Assembly: GCA_963842795.1 (NCBI GenBank)
Contig: CAWJHV010000013.1
Coordinates: 62,001-126,000 of the forward strand
Reading direction: 5' to 3'
Source of the DNA: WHSW01 sp963842795
GTDB lineage: Bacteria > Actinomycetota > Thermoleophilia > Solirubrobacterales > 70-9
DNA: 64,000 nt
Shown here piece by piece: positions 26,187 through 38,119 of the stretch. The position numbers and the translations under genes are program-made. The notes beneath the pieces are model-generated. The model did not search any database. It worked only from the letters and a program-made list of their open reading frames with translations, and was not told the origin of the DNA. Position 1 is the stretch's first letter; each line of letters begins with the position of its first letter.

Positions 26187-27718
26187 TCAATCTCCTCGAC
26201 GAAGTCCGACGAATCCGTGGGGGCGACCGCGTGGCGCAGGAGCTCGCGCTCGCTCGCCCGCTCGCCCGCCACCTCGGCGACCAGCTCGCCCTCGCGCATG
26301 ACCAGCACCCGGGTGCAGATCCCGACCAGCTCCTCGAGCTCGGAGGAGACGACGACGACGCCGAGGCCGGCTCCGGCGAGCCCGGCGATCACCCGGTAGA
26401 GCTCCGCCTTGGTCGACACGTCGACGCCCCGCGTCGGCTCGTCGAGCAGCAGCACGCGGCACTCGCGCAGCAGCCAGCGCGCCAGCACCACCTTCTGCTG
26501 GTTGCCGCCCGAGAGCTGGCGGGCGATCCGGTCGGGATCGTCGGGGATCGTGTTCAGCGAGCGCAGCTGCTCCGACGCGGCGGCGCGCTCGGCGCGCACG
26601 TTGAGCAGCGGCCCGACGAAACGCCCGAGGTCGGCGAGGCTGACGTTCTTGGTCAGGCTCCACTCGAGCAGCAGACCCTGTGACTTGCGGTCCTCGGGGG
26701 CGAGCCCGAGGCCGGCGGCGATCGCCAGGTCGGGCCGGTTCGGCCGCAGCCTCTTGCCCTCGACGTAGACCTCGCCCTCGTCGGGCTCGTCCATGCCGTA
26801 CACCAGCCGCAGCAGCTCGCTTCGGCCCGAGCCCACCAGCCCGCCGAGGCCGAGCACCTCGCCGGCGTGGACCTCGAAGCTGACCCCGCGGACCGCGGGC
26901 AGGCGGCGAATCCCGCGGACCTCCAGCAGCACCTTGTCGGTGCCCGCCGGGCGGTCTGGGTAGAGCCGCTCGACCTTGCGCCCGACCATGAGCTCGACGA
27001 GCTCGTCGGTCGCGGTGGTCGCCGGGATCCCGGTCGCGGCGGTGCGCCCGTCGCTGAGCACCGTGACCCGGTCGCCGATCCGGCGGATCTCGTCGAGGCG
27101 ATGGGTGATGTAGACGACCCCGACCCGCTCCGCGGTGAGCCGGCGGACGACCTCGAACAGGGTCTCGATCTCGCCCTCGTCGAGGATCGCGGAGGGCTCG
27201 TCCATGATCAGCAGGCGGACGTCGTGGGAGAGCGCCCGGGCGATCGAGACCACCTGCTGGGCGGCGGGGCGCAGGGCGCGCACGCGGGCGCGCGGGTCGA
27301 TCGCGCCGTGGCCGAGGCGCTCCAGCAGCGCCGCCGACTCGCGCCGCATCCGCTCCAGGTCGAGGAACGGGCCACGCCGGGGCTCGTGCGCGAGGAAGAT
27401 GCTCTGGGCGACGGTCAGCTCCTCGACCAGGTCGAGCTCCTGGTAGATCGTCGCCACCCCGCGGCCCAGCGTCCCCGCCGGGTCGCCCTCGGGGAGCGGT
27501 TCGCCGCGGACGATGATCTCGCCCTCGGTCGGCTCAACCGCGCCCGAGACGCACTTGATCAGGGTGGACTTGCCGGCGCCGTTGGGACCGAGCAGGCAGT
27601 GGACCTCTCCCTCGAGCACGTCGAAGTCGACCCCCTGAAGCGCGCGCACGCCCGGGTACTCCTTGACGAGGCCGCGGACCTCGAGCACCTTCGCCGCCGC
27701 GGGCGCCGCCACCGTCAT
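26183..27718 (-). CDS. Sugar ABC transporter ATP-binding protein (RbsA-like, two domains)
   Basis: Drives sugar import. The 511-residue protein has two ABC domains. Domain 1 has Walker A GPNGAGKST, Walker B LLIMDEPSA, and a degenerate signature (LRPAAQQVVSIARAL). Domain 2 has a degenerate Walker A (GLVGSGRSE), signature LSGGNQQKV and Walker B LLLDEPTRGVD. This asymmetric pattern is normal for RbsA/XylG/MglA. The start overlaps the sugar isomerase stop by one base (TGATG), and the stop overlaps the permease start. Confidence 0.94.
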   Translation of the reverse strand: MTVAAPAAAKVLEVRGLVKEYPGVRALQGVDFDVLEGEVHCLLGPNGAGKSTLIKCVSGAVEPTEGEIIVRGEPLPEGDPAGTLGRGVATIYQELDLVEELTVAQSIFLAHEPRRGPFLDLERMRRESAALLERLGHGAIDPRARVRALRPAAQQVVSIARALSHDVRLLIMDEPSAILDEGEIETLFEVVRRLTAERVGVVYITHRLDEIRRIGDRVTVLSDGRTAATGIPATTATDELVELMVGRKVERLYPDRPAGTDKVLLEVRGIRRLPAVRGVSFEVHAGEVLGLGGLVGSGRSELLRLVYGMDEPDEGEVYVEGKRLRPNRPDLAIAAGLGLAPEDRKSQGLLLEWSLTKNVSLADLGRFVGPLLNVRAERAAASEQLRSLNTIPDDPDRIARQLSGGNQQKVVLARWLLRECRVLLLDEPTRGVDVSTKAELYRVIAGLAGAGLGVVVVSSELEELVGICTRVLVMREGELVAEVAGERASERELLRHAVAPTDSSDFVEEIE

Positions 27719-28641
27719 CAGCCGACCACCAGCGGGCGCAGGTTGCGGAGGGCGAGCTCGAGCCCCGCCTCGACCTTCTCCGGCGTCCCGCCCCACACCG
27801 GGTCCTCGTGCTCCACCGAGAGCACGCCGTCGAATCCGCCCTCGTAGAGGGTGTCGACGTAGCGTCGCCAGTCGACCTGCCCCAGGCCGGGAATGCGGAA
27901 GCGCCACCAGCCCATGTCCCAGGGGTCGGACTCGCGGGTCGAGACGCGGCCGAAGAACCCGAACCGGTTGCGCGCGGCCGGGAAGGTCTCGGCGTCCTTG
28001 GCGTGCGCGTGGATCACCTTGTCGACGTAGGGCCGCAGCGCCGCGACCGGGTCGATCCCGATCCAGAGCAGGTGCGAGGGGTCGAAGTTGAGCCACAGGC
28101 CGAGCTCGAACATCCACTCCCAGAGCTCCGGCGAGTACGCGAGGTTGCCGGGATAGCCGTCGGGGTGCCAGCCCTCCATGACGCAGTTCTCGATCATCAG
28201 CCGCACCCCGCGCTCGCCCGCGTACTCGACCAGCGGCGGCAGCACCCGCTCGGCCTCGCGCAGATTCTCGGCCACGCTGAGCGAGTTGTCGCGGCCGACG
28301 AAGGTGCCGACAGGGACGCCGCCGAGCGCCGCGGCGGCGTCGATGCAGGCGCGCAGATGGGCATGGATCGCCTCCCGCTGCGCGGGCTCGGGGTGCAGGT
28401 TGTTGTCGTAGTAGGCGAGCGCCGAGAGCTCGAGCGAGTTGTCGTCGAGCGCCGCGCGCACCCTGTCGGCCTCGGCCTCGTCCCACTCGTCGGCCGCGAT
28501 GTGGCGGGCGACGAAGGGGCGGTCGCCGAGTCGCGGCCAGGCCGCGAGCTCGAGCGCCTCGTAGCCGTGCTCGGATGCCCAGGCGGCGACCTGCTCGAGC
28601 TCGCGCTCGGGCATGCAGGCGCTGAGCAGGCCGATCTTCAT
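27718..28641 (-). CDS. Sugar phosphate isomerase/epimerase (xylose-isomerase-like TIM barrel)
   Basis: A 307-residue member of the IolE/IolI/xylose-isomerase-like superfamily. It has MKIGLLSACMPERELEQVAAWASEHGYEALEL at the start, the metal ligands Glu in LMIENC, Asp/His in NFDPSHLLW, His in IHAHAKD and the late Glu in SVEHEDP. It overlaps the Gfo/Idh gene (ATGA) and the ABC ATPase. With an oxidoreductase and a sugar importer this looks like an inositol- or keto-sugar-type pathway, but the substrate is not fixed by sequence. Confidence 0.88.
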   Translation of the reverse strand: MKIGLLSACMPERELEQVAAWASEHGYEALELAAWPRLGDRPFVARHIAADEWDEAEADRVRAALDDNSLELSALAYYDNNLHPEPAQREAIHAHLRACIDAAAALGGVPVGTFVGRDNSLSVAENLREAERVLPPLVEYAGERGVRLMIENCVMEGWHPDGYPGNLAYSPELWEWMFELGLWLNFDPSHLLWIGIDPVAALRPYVDKVIHAHAKDAETFPAARNRFGFFGRVSTRESDPWDMGWWRFRIPGLGQVDWRRYVDTLYEGGFDGVLSVEHEDPVWGGTPEKVEAGLELALRNLRPLVVG

Positions 28642-29822
28642 GCTGAAAGTTCCACCCATTCGCGGCTGCGCGCCGATCCGAGCACGGCCTCGGTGATCCG
28701 GGCGGCCCGAAGCCCGTCGCCGAGCCCGGGGAGGCCGTCCGCCGGAGGCTCGCCCGCGATCGCGGCGTAGGTCTCGGCGACGAACGCGTCGAAGCAGTCC
28801 GCATAGCCCTGCGGGTGGCCGCCGGGCAGGGTCACGTAGGCCGCTGCCTCGGGTGCCAGGGTGTCGTAGTCGCGCGGGATCCGCTCCGCTCCCGAGCGCC
28901 GCCCGACCCACAGGGTCTCGGGCTGCTCCTGGTCGAAGCCGACGGCCGCCTCGGTGCCGGTGACCTCGAACCAGAGGTGGTTCTTGCGGCCCGCGGAGAC
29001 CTGCGAGATCACGGTCGAGCCGAGGATCCCCGCGTCGGTCTCGAACAGCAGCGCCGCGATGTCCTCGGTCTCGACCGCGCGCGCGTTCCCATCGCCGTCG
29101 CCGCGGGCGAACGAGTGCGCCCGCGCGCGGACGCGCTCGGAGTGGGCTACCGCCGTCCGCGCCGCGAGCGCGACGATCCGCTGGCCGGAGACGAACTCGA
29201 TCAGGTCGCACCAGTGCGAGCCGATGTCGGCGAACGCGCGCGAGGGCCCGCCGAGCTCGGGCTCGACGCGCCAGTTGTCGTCGGTGGCCTCGAGCAACCA
29301 GTCCTGGAGATAGCCGCCGTAGAGGAGGCGCAGATCGCCGAGCGACCCGGCGCGCGCGCGGGCGCGGGCCTCGCGGACCGTCGGGTAGTAGCGGTAGACG
29401 AACGGCACCGTCGCCACCCGTCCGCTCGCCTCGGCCGCCGCGACGAGCTCGGCGGCGCCGGCCGAGTCGAGGGCGATCGGCTTCTCGCAGACGACGTGCT
29501 TGCCGGCGGCGAGCGCTGCCAGGGCCAGCGGCAGGTGGAGGTGGTTGGGGGCGCAGATGTGCACGACGTCGACCTCGTCGGAGACGACCAGCTCCGCGCC
29601 GCTGGCGAAGCCGCGATCGGCGCCGAGGTCGGTCGCGGCCGCCGCGGCGCTCTCGGGCGAGGAGGCGGCGACCCCGGCGATCCGCGCGCCCGCGAGCCGG
29701 GCCGAGCGAGCGTGCACGCGCCCGATGAAGCCGGTGCCGACGATCCCGACTCGCAGGTCCGCGGTCGGTTTGGCCTCCGTCGCTTCGCGCTCGAGCGCGA
29801 CCGCGCTTCTCTCCACCTCCAC
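28638..29822 (-). CDS. Gfo/Idh/MocA-family oxidoreductase
   Basis: NAD(P)-dependent sugar or polyol dehydrogenase, 394 residues. The Rossmann start is LRVGIVGTGFIGRVHARSAR. The key family motif is present as VVCEKPIALD, and the C-terminal domain contains GSHWCDLIEF with the catalytic-region Asp/His. First gene of the operon. The GTG start lies only about 7 bases from the end of the predicted -10 box, so the mRNA may be leaderless. The first 20 residues are not part of the fold. Confidence 0.9.
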   Translation of the reverse strand: MEVERSAVALEREATEAKPTADLRVGIVGTGFIGRVHARSARLAGARIAGVAASSPESAAAAATDLGADRGFASGAELVVSDEVDVVHICAPNHLHLPLALAALAAGKHVVCEKPIALDSAGAAELVAAAEASGRVATVPFVYRYYPTVREARARARAGSLGDLRLLYGGYLQDWLLEATDDNWRVEPELGGPSRAFADIGSHWCDLIEFVSGQRIVALAARTAVAHSERVRARAHSFARGDGDGNARAVETEDIAALLFETDAGILGSTVISQVSAGRKNHLWFEVTGTEAAVGFDQEQPETLWVGRRSGAERIPRDYDTLAPEAAAYVTLPGGHPQGYADCFDAFVAETYAAIAGEPPADGLPGLGDGLRAARITEAVLGSARSREWVELSA

Positions 29823-29829
29823 TCCGGCG

Positions 29830-29858
29830 AACCTATTTCACTTATGGCTGCCTGTCAA
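29830..29858 (-). promoter_or_regulatory. Promoter of the sugar catabolic/ABC operon
   Basis: On the minus strand, TTGACA (29853-29858), a 17-base spacer and TAGGTT (29830-29835) form a near-consensus housekeeping promoter. It lies in an unusually AT-rich divergent gap upstream of the Gfo/Idh gene. The expected start site is within a base or two of its GTG codon. Confidence 0.65.
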
Positions 29859-29961
29859 GCAAAAGTCTGCGGGTATACAAACTGAAGTGAGGTATTCCGC
29901 TGGAACATGCGGACTCTTCGGCCCGCTTGACAAGCCGAAGCCCCGCTGATTGGATGGCGCG

Positions 29962-31188
29962 ATGGCGGGGGATCGCTCCAGCTCGGTGCACCCCTTCGGC
30001 GCCGGGACCATGCTGCAGCTGATCCGGGACGGCGACGGCACCACCCGTGCCGACCTCTCGGCGCTCACCGGGCTGGCGCGCTCGACAATCGCCCAGCGGC
30101 TCGAGCAGCTGCGCTCTCAGGGGCTCCTGCGGGAGCTCGGCGAGAGCGACTCGACCGGGGGCCGACCGCCGATGATGCTCGCCTTCAACGAGGACGCCGG
30201 CGTGGCCCTGGCGGCCGATCTGGGGGCGACGCACTCGAGGCTCGCGGTCACCAACCTTGGCGGCACCGTGCTCGCCGAGGAGGGCGCCGACATGGCGATC
30301 GCCTCGGGGCCCGAGCGGGTTCTCGACTGGGTCGACGAGCGCTTCCACGCCCTCCTGGGCGAGATCGGCCGCGACGACGCCGACGTGCGCGGGATCGGGA
30401 TCGGCGTCCCGGGCCCGGTCGAGCACGCCACCGGGCGGCCGCGCAACCCGCCGATCATGCCGGGCTGGGACGGCTACTCGATCCCCGAGCGCTTCGCCGA
30501 CCGCTACCGGGTCCCGGTGCTGGTCGACAACGACGTCAACATCATGGCCCTCGGCGAGTACTGGACCGACTGGCGCCAGGTCGACCACCTGCTGTTCATC
30601 AAGTCGGCGACCGGGATCGGCTGCGGGATCGTCGTCGACGGGCGCATCCACCGCGGGGCCGATGGTGCGGCGGGCGACATCGGCCACATCCGCGTCGCCG
30701 CCGGCGACGAGGCCGAGGAGATCATCTGCAGCTGCGGCAACGTCGGCTGCCTCGAGGCGCTGGCAGGCGGCGGGGCGATGGCCGCGCGACTGCGCGACGG
30801 CGGCCTCGACGCCGCCGACTCGCGCGCGGTGGTCGAGCTCGCCCGCGCCGGCGAGCCGGCCGCGGTGCGCCTGATCCGCGACTCCGGGCGCCTGATCGGC
30901 GAGGTCCTGGCCGCCTCGGTCAACCTCTACAACCCGTCGGTGATCGTGATCGGCGGCGACGTCGCCCAGGCCCACGAGCAGCTGCTCGCGGGCGTGCGCG
31001 AGGTCGTCTACCAGCGCTCGCTGCCGCTGGCCACGCGGCATCTGCGGATCGTCCGCAGCCGGCTCGCCGATCGCGCCGGGGTGATCGGCGCCGCGGTGAT
31101 GGTGATCGAGCACGTGCTCTCCCCGGCGGCCATCGACGCCGCGATCGCGGCCGTGCCGCCGGGCGAGCGGACGTTCTCGATCGACTGA
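29962..31188 (+). CDS. ROK-family transcriptional regulator
   Basis: Probable repressor of the divergent sugar operon. The N-terminal winged helix (DGTTRADLSALTGLARSTIAQRLEQL, about residues 25-55) is fused to a ROK sugar-kinase-like domain. That domain has ADLGATHSRLAV, GIGVPGPVEHATGRP, DNDVNIMALGE, GIGCGIVVDG and the zinc motif IICSCGNVGCLEALAGG. The zinc ligands are complete. ATG at 29962 is chosen over TTG at 29950. TTGACA at 29927-29932 may be its -35. Confidence 0.92.
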   Translation: MAGDRSSSVHPFGAGTMLQLIRDGDGTTRADLSALTGLARSTIAQRLEQLRSQGLLRELGESDSTGGRPPMMLAFNEDAGVALAADLGATHSRLAVTNLGGTVLAEEGADMAIASGPERVLDWVDERFHALLGEIGRDDADVRGIGIGVPGPVEHATGRPRNPPIMPGWDGYSIPERFADRYRVPVLVDNDVNIMALGEYWTDWRQVDHLLFIKSATGIGCGIVVDGRIHRGADGAAGDIGHIRVAAGDEAEEIICSCGNVGCLEALAGGGAMAARLRDGGLDAADSRAVVELARAGEPAAVRLIRDSGRLIGEVLAASVNLYNPSVIVIGGDVAQAHEQLLAGVREVVYQRSLPLATRHLRIVRSRLADRAGVIGAAVMVIEHVLSPAAIDAAIAAVPPGERTFSID

Positions 31189-31207
31189 GGCCGGGCCTGC
31201 GGCGCGC

Positions 31208-32197
31208 TCAGCGCTCGAGCTCGTCGAGCGCCGACTTCGCCGCGAGCAGGGACTGGTCGGCGCGGCCGTGGAGGTCGATCGGGTCGAGGCCGTCCGGGCC
31301 GTCGGCCGCCGCGCCCCACGAGGCGCTGACCCGGCCCTCGCCAAGCCGGGCGGCGGCGATGTGGTGGGCAAGGCGGCGGGCCGCGGTCTCGGCGCCCGCC
31401 AGGTGCGTCTCGGGCATCAGCACCGCGAACTCGTCGCCGCCGATCCGAAACGCGTCGTCGGCGAGGCGGGAGCCCGCGAGCAGCTCGGCGACGCCGCGCA
31501 GGACGTCGTCGCCGGCCGGATGGCCGAGCTCGTCGTTGACACGCTTGAAGCCGTCGAGGTCGAGGAGCACCACCGCGAGCTGGCGGCCGTAGCGCCGCGC
31601 GCGCTCGGCCTCGACCGCCAACCGCTCGTCGTAGGCCCGGCGATTGCCGAGGCCCGTAAGCGCGTCGCGGCGCCCGCTCTCGGCCTCGTGCTCGAAGCGG
31701 CTCGCGTGCGACATCTGCGCGGCCACCACCCGCCCGAGGAGGTGCAGCATCTCCGCGTCGCTCTCGCCGAAGGAGCGCGCCGCGGATGAGTAGACCTTGA
31801 GCGCCCCGATCGGGGTGGCGCGGTGATGCAGAGGCACGCAGACCATCGAGCCGGCGCCGACGCGGCGGCAGGCCTCGTGGTCGACGCGGGCGTCGGCGGC
31901 GGTGTCGTCGGAGACCAGGACCTCGTCGATCTCGACGCAGAGGCCCGACAGGCTGGAGCCACGCTTCACCCGAACCCCGAGATGGGGCGCGGCGGTCCCG
32001 GCGACCGCGGTGTAGACCATCTCGTCGCCCTCGGCGAGCTCGATCACCGCGGCGTCGGCGCCGGTAAGCGTCCGGGCCCGATCGACCACCAGGGTCATGA
32101 CCTCGTCGAGCGCCAGCCCGGCGGCGATGACCTCGTTCTGGGCCTCGATGATCTCGAGCAGCCGGGTGGGGTCGGTCTTCACCCTCATGGAATCCAT
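31208..32197 (-). CDS. GAF-GGDEF diguanylate cyclase
   Basis: Makes cyclic di-GMP from two GTP. The N-terminal half is a GAF sensor domain (about residues 20-165, with LCVEIDEVLVSDDTAAD and MVCVPLHHRATPIGALKVYS). The C-terminal GGDEF domain begins RDALTGLGNRRAYDE and has the intact catalytic loop RIGGDEFAVLM. No inhibitory RxxD is visible five residues before it. No EAL domain. Cytoplasmic. It is convergent with the ROK gene, 19 bases apart. Confidence 0.92.
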   Translation of the reverse strand: MDSMRVKTDPTRLLEIIEAQNEVIAAGLALDEVMTLVVDRARTLTGADAAVIELAEGDEMVYTAVAGTAAPHLGVRVKRGSSLSGLCVEIDEVLVSDDTAADARVDHEACRRVGAGSMVCVPLHHRATPIGALKVYSSAARSFGESDAEMLHLLGRVVAAQMSHASRFEHEAESGRRDALTGLGNRRAYDERLAVEAERARRYGRQLAVVLLDLDGFKRVNDELGHPAGDDVLRGVAELLAGSRLADDAFRIGGDEFAVLMPETHLAGAETAARRLAHHIAAARLGEGRVSASWGAAADGPDGLDPIDLHGRADQSLLAAKSALDELER

Positions 32198-32259
32198 ATC
32201 GGGCGCCGCGGGGGGAAGGTTTAGCCCCCGCTGAGACGGCCCGGTACGCTTGGCCGCGC

Positions 32260-33747
32260 ATGAGACGGCGGTGGCATGGAGGCCTCTGCCTGGGGGCGGC
32301 GATCGCGACGCTGGCGCTGGCCGCCGACGCGTCGGCGGTCGAGCTCACCGGGCGGCTCGAAGCGCGGGCAGTGCTGCCCGCTGACACGACCGCGCCGGGG
32401 CCGCAATCCGGGGCGGTGCTCGGCCCGGGGCCGTTCAACGGGTTCAGCGCGCCGTTCGCCACCCAGCCGGTGCAGGGGTTCTCGGGTGTCCTGCGCGCGG
32501 GGCCGGGGGTGTGGTGGGCGCTGCCCGACAACGGCTACGGCCGCAAGGAGAACTCCGCCGACTGGCTCCTGCGCATCTACCGCGTGCGGACCGACCTCGA
32601 GCCGGCCGGGGGCGGGGCGGGCGGCGCGGCGGTCGAGGGGTTCGTGCAGCTCAGCGATCCCGACGGCAGGTTCCCGTACCCGCTCGTGCGCGCCGACCGG
32701 ATGCTGACCGGCGCCGACGTCGACCCGGAGTCGATCCTCGAGGCACCAGACGGGACGTTCTGGATCGGCGACGAGTTCGGCCCGTGGATGCTGCACTTCG
32801 ACCAGTCGGGCCGCCTGCTCGATCGTCCGGTCGCGCTCGACGGCGTGCGCTCGCCGCAGAACCCGACCCTGGCGGTCGGGGAGAGCCCGACCCTGGACCG
32901 CAGCAAGGGGTTCGAGGCGGCGGCCGCCTCGCCGAGCGGCAGGCGGGCGTTCGTCTTCCTCGAGGGCGCGCTGATCGCCGACCGCGACCAGCGGCGCCGT
33001 TACATCTACGAGCTCGATCTCGACTCCGGTCGCTTCACCGGGCGCCGGTGGGCCTACCGCACCGAGGATCCGGCCTGGCTGGTCGCGGACGCGAAGACGC
33101 TCGGCGGCCGCCGGTTGCTGGTCATGGAGCGCGACGACTTCGAGGGCGCGCAGGCAGTGTTCAAGCGGGTCTACGAGATCGAGCTCTCGCGGGCGGACGA
33201 GCTGGACGGCGGCGGCGGATCGGAGCACGAATTCGTCGATAAGCGAGAGCTCGTCGACCTGCTCGCGCTCCGCAACCGCGACGGCGTCGCGGCTCCGGCC
33301 GAGCCGGGCGATCGTGGCCTGGGCGACCCGTTCTCGTTCCTGCTCCGCAGCGTCGAGAGCATCCTGCCGCTCGACCGCGGCCGCCTGCTGGTCGCCAACG
33401 ACAACAACTTCCCGTTCGACGCGGGGCGCCATGACGGCCGGGCCGACGGGAACGAGTGGATCGTCGTCCGCCCGACCGAGCCGCGCGTGCGGATCACCGG
33501 CGCGAACATGCGCTCCGCGCGCGAGCGGCTCGCCCTGGTCTACGAGCTCGAGCGCGACGCCCGCCTCGAGGCCGAGATCAGCGGACGGGGGCGCACGATC
33601 GACCGAGCCGCGCGCGACGCGCGGGCCGGCGACGGCGAGATCGAGCTGCGCGAGCCCGACAAGCCGGGGCAGTACAAGATCCGCCTCGAGGCGCGGCTCG
33701 GCGGCACGAGCGACTCCGCCCGCGTCGAGCTGATCCTGCAGCGCTAG
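32260..33747 (+). CDS. Secreted phytase-like esterase (esterase-like activity of phytase)
   Basis: A 495-residue exported protein with a signal peptide (CLGAAIATLALAADASA). The body is the phytase-like beta-propeller: GFSGVLRAGPGVWWALPDNGYG, DPESILEAPDGTFWIGDEFGPWMLHFD, ERDDFEGAQAVFKRVYEI and LLVANDNNFPFDAGR, which are diagnostic of the esterase-like phytase family. The last 80 residues form an extra beta domain. Substrate is unknown; phosphoester or ester hydrolysis is inferred from the family. It ends 2 bases from the convergent hemolysin-III gene. Confidence 0.85.
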   Translation: MRRRWHGGLCLGAAIATLALAADASAVELTGRLEARAVLPADTTAPGPQSGAVLGPGPFNGFSAPFATQPVQGFSGVLRAGPGVWWALPDNGYGRKENSADWLLRIYRVRTDLEPAGGGAGGAAVEGFVQLSDPDGRFPYPLVRADRMLTGADVDPESILEAPDGTFWIGDEFGPWMLHFDQSGRLLDRPVALDGVRSPQNPTLAVGESPTLDRSKGFEAAAASPSGRRAFVFLEGALIADRDQRRRYIYELDLDSGRFTGRRWAYRTEDPAWLVADAKTLGGRRLLVMERDDFEGAQAVFKRVYEIELSRADELDGGGGSEHEFVDKRELVDLLALRNRDGVAAPAEPGDRGLGDPFSFLLRSVESILPLDRGRLLVANDNNFPFDAGRHDGRADGNEWIVVRPTEPRVRITGANMRSARERLALVYELERDARLEAEISGRGRTIDRAARDARAGDGEIELREPDKPGQYKIRLEARLGGTSDSARVELILQR

Positions 33748-33749
33748 AG

Positions 33750-34595
33750 CTAGGCCGGGACCGCGTAGATCGCGATCGCCGCGAAGTGGGCCGCGGCGGC
33801 GGCGATCACGAGCACATGGAAGATCTCGTGGTAGCCGAAGACGGCCGGCCTCGGGTCGGGGCGCCCGGCGGCGTAGACGATCGCCCCGGTCGCATAGAGC
33901 GCCCCGCCGGCGGCGATCAGCAGCCCGGCCACGATCCCGGCCTCGGCGACGATCGCGGGGAAGCCGAGCGCGCCGATCATCCCGACGGCGATGTAGACGA
34001 CCGCCGCCACCCATTTCGGGTGGTCGACCCAGACCAGCTCGACGATCGTCCCGGCGAGCGCCCCCGACCAGACCGCGATCAGCAGCGCGGTCGCCAGCGG
34101 GCCGTCCATGACCAGCAGGGCGAACGGGGTCACGGTGCCGGCGATGAGGAAGAAGATCATCGTGTGGTCGAGGCGGCGCATCCAGCGCCGCGACTCAGGC
34201 CGCTGCCAGTCGACGCGGTGATAGAGAGCGCTGACGCCGAAGAGCGCCGAGAGGCTGGCGGCGTAGATCGCGACCGCGAGCCGGGCCTCGCCGCCCTGGG
34301 CGAGCAGGATCAGCCCGCCGCCGAGGACGAGCGAGACGAAGAACGCGTACTCGTGCGAGACGCCGCGCAACCGTGGCTTCACCTTGGCGATCTGCTCGGC
34401 GGCCGCGGCCTTCGCGTCGGCGATCGTGACCGCCGCCGCGTCGCGCGCATCGGTGACCCGCTCGACCGCGGCGTCGCGCGCGTCGGTGACCCGTTCGACG
34501 GCGGTCTCGCGCGCGTCGGCCATCGCCTCCCGGGCCTCGGCCACCCGCTCGGCGGCGCCCTCTCGGGCATCGTTGAATCGTTCGCGCGGGCTCAT
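33750..34595 (-). CDS. Hemolysin III / PAQR-family membrane protein with N-terminal 11-residue repeats
   Basis: The C-terminal 210 residues are a seven-helix HlyIII/PAQR protein, with the family His and Asp residues in SALYHRVDW, RRLDHTMIFFLIAGTVTPF and YHEIFHVLV. The N-terminal 70 residues are an Ala/Glu/Arg-rich amphipathic helix made of 11-residue units, for example AAERVAEAREA and two exact copies of AVERVTDARDA. This resembles apolipoprotein/LEA-type repeats that lie on membranes. PAQR homologues are linked to lipid hydrolysis or stress; true haemolysis is not implied. Confidence 0.85.
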   Translation of the reverse strand: MSPRERFNDAREGAAERVAEAREAMADARETAVERVTDARDAAVERVTDARDAAAVTIADAKAAAAEQIAKVKPRLRGVSHEYAFFVSLVLGGGLILLAQGGEARLAVAIYAASLSALFGVSALYHRVDWQRPESRRWMRRLDHTMIFFLIAGTVTPFALLVMDGPLATALLIAVWSGALAGTIVELVWVDHPKWVAAVVYIAVGMIGALGFPAIVAEAGIVAGLLIAAGGALYATGAIVYAAGRPDPRPAVFGYHEIFHVLVIAAAAAHFAAIAIYAVPA

Positions 34596-34726
34596 CTCGG
34601 CGGCGTGCTCAGAGCCTGAGAATACCCACCGCGAGCCGCCCGTCCGCCGTACCGCGCCGATCGGCGTCCGGCCCCCGGACGAAAACCGGAGCGGTTCGTG
34701 GGGGCCGGCTGCCCGACGTGCGTAGA

Positions 34727-34742
34727 GACGCTATATGTAGTA
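34727..34742 (+). promoter_or_regulatory. NrdR box upstream of nrdR-nrdJ
   Basis: The core CTATATGTAG in an otherwise GC-rich region matches the NrdR operator pattern (acaCwAtATaTwGtgt). It lies 40 bases before the nrdR start. A weaker second site may be ACACTAGGTCAGGTAG at 34762-34777, though the spacing is not the usual three turns. Confidence 0.6.
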
Positions 34743-34782
34743 GGAGGCCCAAGGGAGGAAAACACTAGGTCAGGTAGAATCC

Positions 34783-35268
34783 ATGTCGATGGAATGCCCC
34801 CGCTGCGAGCGGCCGACCCGGGTCCTGGAAAGCCGGCGCGCCGAGCACGGCGCCGCGCTGCGGCGCCGGCGGGAGTGCTCGGCCTGCGGGCACCGGTTCA
34901 CGACCTTCGAGCGCCGCCAGCGCCCGCCGCTGGCGGTGCGCAAGCGCGACGGCACGCTGCAGCGCTTCGACCCGATCAAGTTGCGGGCCGCGCTGTTGCG
35001 CTCGACCCACAAGCGCCAGGTGAGCGCCGCCGACGTCGAGGCGCTGGTCGAGCAGGTCTCGATCGCGATCGAGACCAACGACGGAGAGCTCGGCGCCGAG
35101 CGGATCGGCGAGCTCTGTCTCGCCGGGCTCGCGGAGCTCGACCGGGGCGCGTACCTGCAGTTCCTCGGGACGCTGCCGACGCCGAAGCCGGAGTTTGCGG
35201 AGTCCGGGGCGGAGGGTTCCGTCCGGCCCCCGCGCGAGAGTGCAGAGTTACCCGCTCAAGCGGGCTGA
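34783..35268 (+). CDS. nrdR: Transcriptional repressor NrdR
   Basis: Represses ribonucleotide reductase genes according to (d)ATP level. The 161-residue protein has a zinc ribbon (MECPRCERPTRVLESR, then ECSACGHRFTTFERRQ) and an ATP-cone domain (VRKRDGTLQRFDPIKLRAALL to LQFLGTLP). The order and length are standard; the last 25 residues are an extra tail. It sits just upstream of nrdJ, and an NrdR box lies in its own leader, so it probably controls both. Confidence 0.95.
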   Translation: MSMECPRCERPTRVLESRRAEHGAALRRRRECSACGHRFTTFERRQRPPLAVRKRDGTLQRFDPIKLRAALLRSTHKRQVSAADVEALVEQVSIAIETNDGELGAERIGELCLAGLAELDRGAYLQFLGTLPTPKPEFAESGAEGSVRPPRESAELPAQAG

Positions 35269-35304
35269 GTGGTCGCACGTAGTCAGCAACAGAGGAGATA
35301 GAGG

Positions 35305-38103
<2,799 letters not shown>

Positions 38104-38119
38104 TCTGTAGTCAGGGCCA

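Noticed and set aside
26187..26663. Arg-rich frame inside the ABC ATPase gene
   Set aside because: It is a shadow frame with the composition expected from GC-rich codons; the ATPase frame is clear.
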